DNA of 15,423 nucleotides from TH1177 sp042138015. Its GTDB lineage: Archaea > Thermoproteota > Nitrososphaeria > Nitrososphaerales > Nitrososphaeraceae. The translations under genes were made by a program, and so were the position numbers. The stretch spans positions 1 to 15,423 of the forward strand of contig JBHIVA010000049.1 in NCBI GenBank assembly GCA_042138015.1. Direction: 5' to 3'. Positions 1-6,730 of this stretch are shown one piece after another (the first letter of the stretch is position 1; the number at the start of each line of letters is the position of its first letter). The notes under the pieces are model-generated. The model saw nothing but the letters and a program-made list of their open reading frames with translations, was not told the origin of the DNA and ran no database searches.

Positions 1-162
1 GAACCTTTGAATCCATTTCCAAACAGCAACATAACTTCTTTTTTGATCCTTTAACAGTTCCAATGCTTTAGACGTGTTTCTTAAACTCAAACCAAGAAAA
101 TACAAATACAGTGAATACATTACTACAATAGTGGATGTTCTGTTTCTTTCAAATTTCAACAA
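1..162 (-). CDS. Transposase, N-terminal part, IS6-like (partial)
   Basis: This minus-strand frame is open from a stop at 174-172 to the window edge. It encodes about 54 residues, including the recognisable stretches LSLRNTSKAL and YVAVWKWIQRF. This resembles the N-terminal helix-turn-helix of IS6-type DDE transposases, where a phrase like 'YL.GLS.R...' precedes '..V..W.QRF'. The catalytic DDE domain would lie beyond position 1. The start is uncertain: TTG at 162-160 or 159-157 comes just after the in-frame stop, and the first ATG (120-118) would cut into the conserved region. The family call comes from motif memory, not a search. Confidence 0.65.
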   Translation of the reverse strand, partial: MLKFERNRTSTIVVMYSLYLYFLGLSLRNTSKALELLKDQKRSYVAVWKWIQRF

Positions 163-192
163 AATATATTGTTAGAATAGAACATTCACAGC
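1..192 (-). mobile_element. End of an IS6-like insertion sequence (continues left of the window)
   Basis: The segment holds the 5' part of a transposase read on the minus strand, about 30 bp of leader, and a probable element end. The motif GCTGTG (minus strand, 192-187) is the proposed tip; the same GCTGTG occurs at the other suspected element end near 15276. The stop codon of the neighbouring HTH gene lies at 194-192, overlapping this tip, as expected if the element inserted into that gene. An imperfect inverted repeat (131-141 against 179-189, 10 of 11 matching) lies inside the end. The exact boundary is inferred; no target duplication can be checked because the other end lies outside. Confidence 0.55.
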
Positions 193-641
193 TAAAGATC
201 TTTTGTTAAGTTAACACTACCGTATTTTTCTTCTATTTTATAAAATAAATCCTCTATTTGTATTTTCTTTTCTTTTTCGTAACCAAACAATGACGATAAA
301 CGATAAAAGAACTTTTCGATATTCATATTAAATCTAAAACTCTCAGTATAGATATGTTCTAAAAAATTAGTAACAAAGTCTAGTCTCATATCATATCTTT
401 TTAACATATTGATTAAATGAATGGCATCAACTACTTTTGAGATGGGGATTTTATTGCTCTTTAGAGAAAGAGAAATTTCTCTTAATTCTTCTAATTCTTT
501 TTTCTCTGATTGGCATATCTCTAGGGAATTACTTACTGTCCCTAACGAAACTTTACATGTATGTGCTATTTCCCTTAATGAATATCCATTCAAGTATAAA
601 TTAAGAATTTCTAACTTGATTTTTTCAGGGGTTGGACGCAT
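192..641 (-). CDS. Helix-turn-helix protein, possibly truncated by the adjacent IS
   Basis: A 149-residue protein. Residues about 5-45 form a helix-turn-helix of the resolvase/Trp-repressor-like kind, with the pattern 'YSLREIAHTCKVSLGTVSNSL' where the second helix begins after VSLG. The rest is charged and helical, probably a coiled coil (residues 41-80), without a recognised domain. Such proteins are common in Nitrososphaerales genomes and their function is generally unknown; DNA binding is the reasonable inference. The ATG at 641-639 is a good start. The TAG stop (194-192) coincides with the proposed end of the left insertion sequence, so the C-terminus may be missing. It lies downstream of, and in the same direction as, the broken SufR-like gene, with a 150-bp gap. 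Confidence 0.6.
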   Translation of the reverse strand: MRPTPEKIKLEILNLYLNGYSLREIAHTCKVSLGTVSNSLEICQSEKKELEELREISLSLKSNKIPISKVVDAIHLINMLKRYDMRLDFVTNFLEHIYTESFRFNMNIEKFFYRLSSLFGYEKEKKIQIEDLFYKIEEKYGSVNLTKDL

Positions 642-760
642 ATATGTAATAATTAAATTTATTAATAAAATTTTACATGACTTTAATTTAATTTAGCTTT
701 ATTAAATATATTAAATTATTTTTAAAAAATCTTATAGTAGTAAAAATGGATTATATTTTT

Positions 761-789
761 TTGAACAGCACTTGAACAGCACTTGAACT
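761..789. repeat. 11-bp tandem direct repeat (2.6 copies)
   Basis: The unit TTGAACAGCAC occurs exactly at 761-771 and 772-782, followed by a partial third copy TTGAACT at 783-789. It lies just 3' of the SufR-like gene stop and about 120 bp upstream of the HTH gene on the same strand. The period is about one helical turn, so it could be a set of binding sites on one DNA face or simply slippage-derived sequence. The function is unknown. Confidence 0.75.
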
Positions 790-791
790 AC

Positions 792-1468
792 TCATAAATA
801 TTCATCTCTTTTTTCTTTGATTAAAAATTTGCAAATTGAATCACCCTTGGCAATTCTATGTGTTGTTTCAATATTAGCACCCAAAAGTTTCTCAAATAGT
901 TCCGCTTCTGTTGAACATGCTTCCCAGTGTTTTTCAGCTATATGTATAATGGGACAGTTATATTCCAAGATGATATATTTTCCTTCTCCTCTCTTAGAGT
1001 CCTTCTTTGACTCGGCGATATATCCCTCCTCATCTCTGATCCTTGCTAATTCTTTGACTTTTTTATCAAAATTCAATTCCTTGAGACGTATATAGTATTG
1101 ATCAAATAGATCATTATGACGATCACGTAGAACCTTTTCAACTCCTTCTTTTCCCATATTTTTCTCAATAAAATCAAGGGCATGTGTTGCAATTGCATCA
1201 TATGATTTTGGGAAAACAGTTTTGCTTTGACTTGTTAGTTGATACAACATCCTTGGCCTACCAACATAACCCCTAATTTCTATACTTTCTATTAAACCCT
1301 ATTTTGTAAAATAACAAGATGTTTGTGAACGGCTATTCTTGATATCTTCATAGCTTTTGCCAATTCTTCAAGTTCTGCTTGTTGCATAACTTTAAGATAG
1401 TAAAGTAATTTCTTCTTGGGTTCACTAAATTCATCTGATATATTTTTGAAATTACGCAATTGAGGCAA
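792..1468 (-). pseudogene. SufR-like Fe-S-dependent transcriptional regulator, frameshifted
   Basis: Two adjoining minus-strand frames together give one SufR/COG2345-type repressor. The first frame (from about 1468) encodes a winged helix with the phrases ELEELAKAMKISRIAVHKHL and VILQN. The second (ending at 792) continues with GLIESIEIRGYVGRPRMLYQL, the wing, then a C-terminal half with cysteines in EYNCPI, WEACSTE and DSICKF. Their spacing matches the Fe-S ligand pattern of SufR-type proteins, which repress Fe-S assembly or stress genes according to cluster status. Joining needs one extra base; GGG to GGGG in the run near 1298 restores LQN-R-GLIE. The start is probably TTG at 1468-1466 (just after an in-frame stop) or TTG at 1459-1457. 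It is divergent from the DUF5519/flavin reductase cluster. No internal stops or lost motifs beyond the shift, so it is either a recent lesion or a sequence error. Confidence 0.8.
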
Positions 1469-1489
1469 TTATATGCAAAATATAGTATG

Positions 1490-1605
1490 GTTTACAAACA
1501 AGTAGAATAAAGGATAAAACTACTGATTTCTCTCCTATTTTGATGAATTATTTAATCTGTTTAAGTAAAAACGAATAAGATACGTAATTAATATAATTTG
1601 TAAAC
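1490..1605. promoter_or_regulatory. Divergent promoter region with a spaced 9-bp inverted repeat
   Basis: GTTTACAAA at 1490-1498 and its exact complement TTTGTAAAC at 1597-1605 sit in the 173-bp gap between the SufR-like gene and the DUF5519 gene. They could be two sites for the same regulator, arranged in opposite directions. In AT-rich DNA a 9-bp match of this kind can occur by chance. A TATA-like TTTTATATA (1612-1620) follows about 26 bp before the DUF5519 start. Confidence 0.3.
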
Positions 1606-1641
1606 TGGCAATTTTATATATTCAGAGGAGTAAATAAATTT

Positions 1642-2001
1642 ATGAATAAAACTGAAATACTAGAAATTATTAGAAAAGAAATAACAAGTTGGCCTTATGT
1701 TACTTCTGAAATACATAGATTTGGTGGTATAGAATTTCGTATCAATAAACGAGAAATGGGACATATACATAATGAAGGTTTAGCTGATTTACCATTTCCT
1801 ATGAATATACGAAATGAACTTGTTCACTCTGGAAAAGTTAAACCTCACCATGTTCTACCACAATCGGGTTGGGTTAGTTATTGGTTTCATAGTAATATAG
1901 AAGACGTCCAAGCGGTAATTGAACTATTTAGAATACGATATGAACAACTAAAACCCAAGAATCAAATTAAAAACACTGTAACCTTAACTGGTAAAAAATA
2001 G
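1642..2001 (+). CDS. DUF5519 (luciferase-domain) family protein
   Basis: A complete 119-residue protein matching the DUF5519 family in length and motifs. The family core is visible: GHIHNEGLADLPFP (about residues 40-53), RNELVHSG, KPHHVLPQSGWVSYW (about 67-81) and the ending helix with LFRIRYE. The family is named after a non-catalytic segment of dinoflagellate luciferase; its biochemical role is unknown and no light production is implied. The conserved histidines in the GHIH and PHH motifs could serve ligand or acid-base roles. The ATG at 1642 has GAGGAG at 1625-1630 and a TATA-like element at 1612-1620 whose spacing would give an almost leaderless message; only one of the two signals is likely to matter. 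It is the first gene of a tight cluster, ending 5 bp before the ATG of the flavin reductase gene. Confidence 0.8.
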   Translation: MNKTEILEIIRKEITSWPYVTSEIHRFGGIEFRINKREMGHIHNEGLADLPFPMNIRNELVHSGKVKPHHVLPQSGWVSYWFHSNIEDVQAVIELFRIRYEQLKPKNQIKNTVTLTGKK

Positions 2002-2006
2002 TAGTG

Positions 2007-2582
2007 ATGATATATTTTATGGATTTACCTTGGAATGAGGAAATATCAAACCAATTCATCACAAATGTAGGTTTGATTACAAGCGATGGTCCTTCTGGAC
2101 CTAACGTGATGGCATGTGAATGGACCCATCATATATCCTATAGTCCAGGCCTAATATCTATATCTCTTGGTCATACGAAAGCTACAGTAGAAAACATCAG
2201 AAGTTCAAAAGAATTTGGAATTAATATATGTGCCAGTGATCAATCCATATTAGCTAGTGTAGCAGGTGGTTACACCGGTATAAAGTACGACAAGATAAAT
2301 GCATTAAAAGAACTTGGATTTGAATTCTATAAGGCAAAGAAAATAAGATCTATAATGATTAAAGGTACTGCAGTTAATATTGAATGTATATTATCTAAAG
2401 AAATTATTCTAGGTGATCATATTACCTTTGTAGGTGAAGTTGTCGAAGCTTCCAAAAATCCTGACAAACTTCCACTTGCATACCATGGAGGAAAATATTG
2501 GATAATGAATACTAATGTGGTAAAACCATCTGATGCAGAGCGTGACAGAATAAAAAAAGTTATTCAAAAATATGCAAGATAA
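2007..2582 (+). CDS. Flavin reductase-like FMN-binding protein
   Basis: A protein of about 190 residues with the flavin reductase-like split-barrel fold of flavoredoxins and NAD(P)H:flavin reductases. Seen (numbered from a GTG at 2004): GPNVMACEWTHHISYSPGLI (residues 32-51), the FMN-phosphate region of the family; then SLGHTKATVENI and EFGINI; then GDHITFVGEVVEA and LAYHGGKYW near the C-terminus, the usual end of the domain. Such proteins bind FMN and reduce it, or act as two-component monooxygenase partners. Start choices are GTG 2004, ATG 2007 and ATG 2019 (before DLPWNEE); ATG 2007 is annotated, though 2019 fits the family length equally well. Translation is probably coupled to the DUF5519 gene. 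The actual electron partner is unknown. Confidence 0.88.
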   Translation: MIYFMDLPWNEEISNQFITNVGLITSDGPSGPNVMACEWTHHISYSPGLISISLGHTKATVENIRSSKEFGINICASDQSILASVAGGYTGIKYDKINALKELGFEFYKAKKIRSIMIKGTAVNIECILSKEIILGDHITFVGEVVEASKNPDKLPLAYHGGKYWIMNTNVVKPSDAERDRIKKVIQKYAR

Positions 2583-2622
2583 TTTGAGATGATCCACAAG
2601 AAATAGGAGATTATTATTCATA

Positions 2623-3643
2623 ATGGCAACTGTTATAGCTGGAATGCAAAATTCAATTCTTGTTCTTGAATCTTCTAAGAGTGGATGGAAATCTCAGGAA
2701 GACTTGAAAGGACTCATCCACAAAGTATAATGTTCGATCGTTTGGACACAGGTAGTGCATATTGGGGCACATTAGGAGATGGTTTATGGAAAACAAATGA
2801 TAGTGGACAAACTTGGAATAGAATCGGAAAGGATGAATTCTATACTCCTAATATAACCTCAGTTTCAGTTAGTTCTTTGAAAGAAGAGACTGATAGATTC
2901 AATAAGGTCTACGTTGGAACCGAACCTAGTGCATTATATGTATCAAATGATAAATGTGAATCTTGGGAAAGATTAAGTGACCTTAACAATTTGAAATCTT
3001 CTGCTTTATGGAGCTTTCCTCCAAGACCTTGGACTCATCATATTCGTTGGATTGAACCAGACATAAATAATTTGAACTATATTTTTGTTGCAATAGAAGC
3101 AGGAGCTCTCGTTAAAAGCCATGATGGAGGCAGAACATGGATAGATCGAATAAAGGAAGGTCCATATGATACACTTTGGCAACTCATAAAAAGGCACCTA
3201 AAAGGCTATACTCATCTGCAGACGATGGTTATTTTGAAAGTTTTGATTATGGAGACTCTTGGAATAGATCTATAGCAGGACTTCAACATCATTACCTTCA
3301 TGGACTTGCTGTAGATTCTAATGATCCGGAAAATGTAGTTATATCATCTTCTCTAGGGGCATGGCAGGCATATTCTATTGAACATGGAAATTCAACAATA
3401 TATAGGAGATCTGATAATATCGAAAACTGGAAACCTGTTTCAAAAGGGCTTCCCGAATCGAAAGGAACGATAATTTCAATTCTTTGCTCAAATCCAGTTA
3501 ACGGCGAAGAATTTTATGCTCTCAATAACAAGGAAATATTTAGCTCTACTGACTCAGGTATTTCTTGGAAACAACTTGATATTATTTGACCCAAAGAATA
3601 TCTATTACAACATCCTTGGGCTATAGCAGTTGGAAATAATTAG
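2623..3643 (+). pseudogene. BNR/sortilin-type beta-propeller protein, broken in three places
   Basis: Three consecutive plus-strand pieces form one propeller protein of about 340 residues. The first frame starts at ATG 2623 (MATVIAGMQNSILVLE). It must shift near 2688, where adding one A to the run in GGAAAT gives WKISGRLERTHPQ. A second shift near 3176, adding one T to CTTTGG, joins DTL to LATHKKAPKRLYSSADDGYF. An in-frame TGA at 3587-3589 then stands where a Trp codon would give IIWPKEYLLQHPWAIAV before the TAG at 3641-3643. Repeated Asp-box-like phrases (SGQTWNR, KCESWER, GGRTWIDR, YGDSWNR, SGISWKQ) identify the fold, found in exo-sialidase-like and sortilin/VPS10-like proteins; the substrate is unknown. 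There is no clear signal peptide. It follows the flavin reductase gene by 40 bp. The blades are otherwise well preserved, so decay is recent or partly artefactual. Confidence 0.82.
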
Positions 3644-3873
3644 TTATAAATCTATGGTTACGTATAAAGATCAATAAATTTCTTCAAAAGTACTTTTATA
3701 ACCAGATTATCACTTCTGTATTAACATTGCTATTTTAGAATAGATATTAGAATTTAGAAGATTAGTTCAAGTTTGAATTTATTACATAATACAATATAGA
3801 AAATCAATCACTTTACAATCATAAAGCAATAAAGTAGAGAAATTCATTTAACTTATCTCTTGTAAAAATATAT

Positions 3874-4911
3874 GTGGTTGTAATAAGGATTAGCCGAGAG
3901 ATTTGTCTAACCGAATTTCCAGAAGGAATACCTAAGGATAACAATTTCAAACTACGACAAGTTGAGATTCCAGAGCCAACAAAAGACGGAGAATTTTTGG
4001 TACGAAACATTTGGATGTCTGTAGATCCATATATGCGTGGTCGTATGAGAAAAGAAGGTAATAGTTATATATCATCTTTTAAATTAGGTAAACCTCTGGA
4101 AGGCTCTTGTGTAGGCCAGATTGTAGCATCAAAGAATAACCAATTTGCTGTAGGTGACTATGTTTTAGGAATGTTTGGATGGAGGGAGTATTGGTCATCA
4201 AATAATGGTTCAGACGTGATTAAGATCGATCAAAAGATAGCCCCAATTCAATCGTTTCTTGGAACATTTGGTATGACTGGTCTTACTGCATACGTAGGAC
4301 TTTTAAAGATTGGCGAGCTTAAAGATCATGATACAGTATATGTGTCTGCCGCATCAGGAGCAGTAGGTTCTATTGTATGTCAGATTGCAAAGATTAAAGG
4401 GTGTCCCGTCATAGGTAGCGCTGGTACAGAAGAGAAAGTAAAATGGCTTTTAGACAAGGCAGGAATAGACTATGCCTTTAATTATAAGCAGGTGAATGAT
4501 ATCTCCGTTGAACTTGGAAAGATTTGTCCTGAAAAAATTGATATTTACTTTGATAATGTAGGCGGGAAACATCTGGAAGCAGCTCTTAATAATATGAAAA
4601 CATTTGGGAGAATAGTTCTTTGTGGCATGATATCACAATATAATACTAATTCTCCAACTCTTGGCCCATCTAATCTCATTTTGGCAATAACAAATAGACT
4701 CAAGCTTCAAGGATTTATTGTAAGAGATCATTATGATGTGTTAAACGATTTTCATACGTCAATGGCCAAATGGGTTAGCGAAGGAAAGATCAAATGGGAA
4801 GAAACCGTGGTTGAAGGTATAGAGAACGCTCCAAAAGCATTTATTGGTCTTTTCAAAGGAGAAAACTTTGGTAAAATGCTTGTAAAGATAGGACACGATC
4901 CAGCTATATAA
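3874..4911 (+). CDS. NADP-dependent oxidoreductase, zinc-free MDR family (PTGR/CurA-like)
   Basis: A 345-residue medium-chain reductase of the prostaglandin reductase/leukotriene B4 dehydrogenase (CurA-like) group, which reduce C=C bonds of alpha,beta-unsaturated aldehydes and ketones with NADPH. Seen: MSVDPYMRGRM (48-58), the family signature in the catalytic domain; FGMTGLTAYVGL (132-143); the nucleotide loop SAASGAVGS (158-166); GSAGTEEKVKWL (181-192), where the basic residue after the turn usually contacts the NADP phosphate; DNVGG (227-231); and a full C-terminal lobe. Zinc ligands of classical alcohol dehydrogenases are absent, as expected. The length is normal for the family. The start is GTG at 3874; the frame is open upstream without an ATG, and the family's N-terminus fits this position. 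The substrate cannot be told; detoxification is an inference. Confidence 0.92.
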   Translation: MVVIRISREICLTEFPEGIPKDNNFKLRQVEIPEPTKDGEFLVRNIWMSVDPYMRGRMRKEGNSYISSFKLGKPLEGSCVGQIVASKNNQFAVGDYVLGMFGWREYWSSNNGSDVIKIDQKIAPIQSFLGTFGMTGLTAYVGLLKIGELKDHDTVYVSAASGAVGSIVCQIAKIKGCPVIGSAGTEEKVKWLLDKAGIDYAFNYKQVNDISVELGKICPEKIDIYFDNVGGKHLEAALNNMKTFGRIVLCGMISQYNTNSPTLGPSNLILAITNRLKLQGFIVRDHYDVLNDFHTSMAKWVSEGKIKWEETVVEGIENAPKAFIGLFKGENFGKMLVKIGHDPAI

Positions 4912-5220
4912 GATATCGATTGTAGGGTAATGATTATTGACATTGAGGAAAGATACATGTTTTTAGGTCTAAAATTTCTTTTAAAGGGAATAATAGCTTA
5001 TGACTATTTATAATCATTATATATATTTTAAAGTAAATCCATTTTGTCCATATTATGAAAGGATTTATAAAATATACTTTACATCTTGACTTTTTCTATC
5101 TTGATAATAAAAGAGTTATAGAATAGATTGCTTTTCTGAGATTTACATAACTTCGTTTATCATATTTTATTCATGAAATGTAAATGAAAATGATATAAAA
5201 ACATACAAATATACACATTT
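4912..5220. other. Intergenic region between convergent genes
   Basis: These 309 bp separate the 3' ends of the oxidoreductase and SnoaL-like genes. They are strongly AT-rich, with T runs that could end transcripts in both directions, as archaeal terminators are often just T-rich. I see no coding frame, RNA gene or convincing hairpin. Confidence 0.5.
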
Positions 5221-5655
5221 TCAATCTTCATATTCTAAAAGTCCAATATGTGATATCATTTTCCATTTACCACCATTTAATTTTGTATATATTTTGCCGG
5301 CACGACCATACCAGTAAAAGTCTTTTCCATTATCTCTATTACGCCAGAGTGTATCAACATCAACTATAGCAATTGCACCGTCTCCTTCATCTGAAATTAC
5401 AATTTTCTTTATTACCTGATTATTGTGTATTAAATAATATTTTTCAAAAAGATTTTTCCAATTCTTTCTCCATCTCTCATTATCAAATCTACCTAATTCA
5501 AAAATCCAATCCATAGGATCATGAGATTGTGATGTTTTAGGCCACGGCCATATCATGTCAGGATGAAATATACTCATCAAAATATCTATATCTTGATCAT
5601 TCCATCCTTTTGTTTCTCTATCTATAATTTCCTTAATTTCACCTACTATAGTCAA
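5221..5655 (-). CDS. NTF2-like/SnoaL-type protein (DUF4440-like)
   Basis: A 144-residue protein with the cone-shaped NTF2-like fold shared by SnoaL cyclases, DUF4440 and small ligand-binding proteins. Seen: the N-terminal helix pattern IKEIIDRETKGWNDQDIDIL, followed by SIFHPDMIWPWP (a common position for ligand contacts), then the strands GAIAIVDVDTLWR, WYGRAGKIYTKL and GKWKMISHIGLLEY, which close the sheet. Aromatic residues lining the putative pocket (W36, W38, W50) suggest a hydrophobic small-molecule ligand, but no catalytic function can be assigned. The start is TTG at 5655-5653, right after an in-frame TAA; a TATA-like AATATATGG on the minus strand (5691-5683) lies about 30 bp upstream, so the message may have little or no leader. 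Confidence 0.75.
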   Translation of the reverse strand: MTIVGEIKEIIDRETKGWNDQDIDILMSIFHPDMIWPWPKTSQSHDPMDWIFELGRFDNERWRKNWKNLFEKYYLIHNNQVIKKIVISDEGDGAIAIVDVDTLWRNRDNGKDFYWYGRAGKIYTKLNGGKWKMISHIGLLEYED

Positions 5656-6023
5656 TTTTTAAGAATCCTAAAAACAAATTACCATATATTCACTTCTACA
5701 ATTTAATTATCCATTTTTTAGACATTTTTGTTATTTTATCATAATATAATATTTGAAACTCATATTATAGATAATATAATCTATAAAAATAAATCAATTA
5801 ATAATTCTTGAATAAAACACGAATAATCTTTACAATTTGATGTTACAAAGTATATTGTTTATCCTTTCAATAAAATAAACTTGAAAATAGGATTAATTAA
5901 TTAATTAATTAACCAAGGCATTGCTATTTTATCAAGGACAATCCACTAAACCTTGGGTAAACATTTAGACTATTAATAATACATAGACAAAGATTATAAT
6001 CAAGGTCGATTTTCTTATACAAT
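5656..6023. other. Divergent intergenic region with a (TTAA)n simple repeat
   Basis: These 368 bp lie between the divergent SnoaL-like and VOC genes. They contain an ATTA/TTAA tandem run at 5892-5912 that is self-complementary and could extrude a short cruciform, and a perfect 10-bp palindrome GATTATAATC at 5992-6001, 23-32 bp upstream of the VOC start, probably its TATA element. No coding frame or RNA gene is seen. Confidence 0.5.
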
Positions 6024-6440
6024 ATGATAGATAGCATTGGAGGAATAGTAGTATTTGTTTCAAATCAAGCAAAGGCCATAGAATTTTATACTAAAAAACT
6101 AGGATTTGATGTAAAAGGAGAATATCCTTATAAGAATACAAAATGGGTAGAAGTAGCACCTAAAAACTCTACTACCACGATTAGTTTAATGGAACCACAT
6201 CCAGACATGATGACAAATGAAGAAATTGAACAAGCAAAAAATGAAATAGGAACTATGACAAACTTCTGGTTTTATACTAAAAATATAGATGATACATATA
6301 AAGCATTAGCAGAAAAAGGAGTAGATATCACAGAACCTAAAAAACAAGATTGGGGTGGAACCATGTCTAAAATTAAAGATCAAGATAATAATATTTTAAC
6401 ATTGATCTCTTCTTATGAAGATCATGAACATAACAAATAG
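6024..6440 (+). CDS. VOC-fold (glyoxalase/bleomycin-resistance/dioxygenase superfamily) protein
   Basis: A 138-residue, single-domain member of the vicinal oxygen chelate superfamily. Seen: the first beta-alpha-beta module with AIEFYTKKLGFDVKGEYPY (residues about 18-36), followed by WVEVAPK and ISLMEPHP, then the second module with TNFWFYTKNIDDTYKALAEKGVDI, and the usual last strands GTMSKIKDQDNNILTLIS. The usual first metal ligand (His in the first strand) appears to be replaced in GGIVVFVSN, and the last ligand Glu of DPDGN.iEL appears replaced by Thr in NNILTL, so a classical metal-dependent glyoxalase I activity is doubtful. Binding or a non-metal role is possible. ATG 6024 with the TATA-like palindrome at 5992-6001 suggests a nearly leaderless message. 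Confidence 0.82.
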   Translation: MIDSIGGIVVFVSNQAKAIEFYTKKLGFDVKGEYPYKNTKWVEVAPKNSTTTISLMEPHPDMMTNEEIEQAKNEIGTMTNFWFYTKNIDDTYKALAEKGVDITEPKKQDWGGTMSKIKDQDNNILTLISSYEDHEHNK

Positions 6441-6730
6441 TTATATTTCCTTTACAACTTGGTAACACTACAATAAATCCAAAATATGTTAAATGTTATG
6501 GAATGACAGATAGCAAAAAAATGAATTATCTTTATTCCTTGTATGGTAAAATGAGACTTTCCGAGATAAAACTAAAATGAAAAATATTTAGATATAATAA
6601 ATATAAAACTAACTAAATCTTGAAATCCATTAGATAAGTGAGAGCGTAATAACAACTGTGTTAAAACTTTTACCCATAGGTTTTAAGTGTAATAAATCCA
6701 CTTTATCTTAACCTACAAAGTGTTCAATTT

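Noticed and set aside
421..696. Plus-strand frame opposite the HTH gene
   Set aside because: It overlaps the HTH coding sequence, shows no known motif and has a poor amino-acid pattern.
761..789. CRISPR-like array
   Set aside because: The repeat units are contiguous without spacers and only 11 bp long, and no cas gene is present.
1642..2001. A light-producing luciferase
   Set aside because: The DUF5519 name reflects similarity to a non-catalytic segment; nothing indicates luciferase activity.
3165..3280. Programmed ribosomal frameshift in the propeller gene
   Set aside because: No slippery heptamer or downstream structure fits, and a second shift plus a nonsense codon in the same gene argue for damage or error.
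3587..3589. TGA recoded as selenocysteine or tryptophan
   Set aside because: No SECIS-like element is visible, and other genes of the window use TGA as a normal stop; nonsense mutation or sequence error is simpler.
4752..4958. Minus-strand frame at the end of the oxidoreductase gene
   Set aside because: It is antisense to conserved oxidoreductase sequence and has no recognisable features.
5892..5912. Replication origin or attachment site at the TTAA repeat
   Set aside because: It is a simple low-complexity run with no origin-binding motifs, integrase gene or tRNA nearby.
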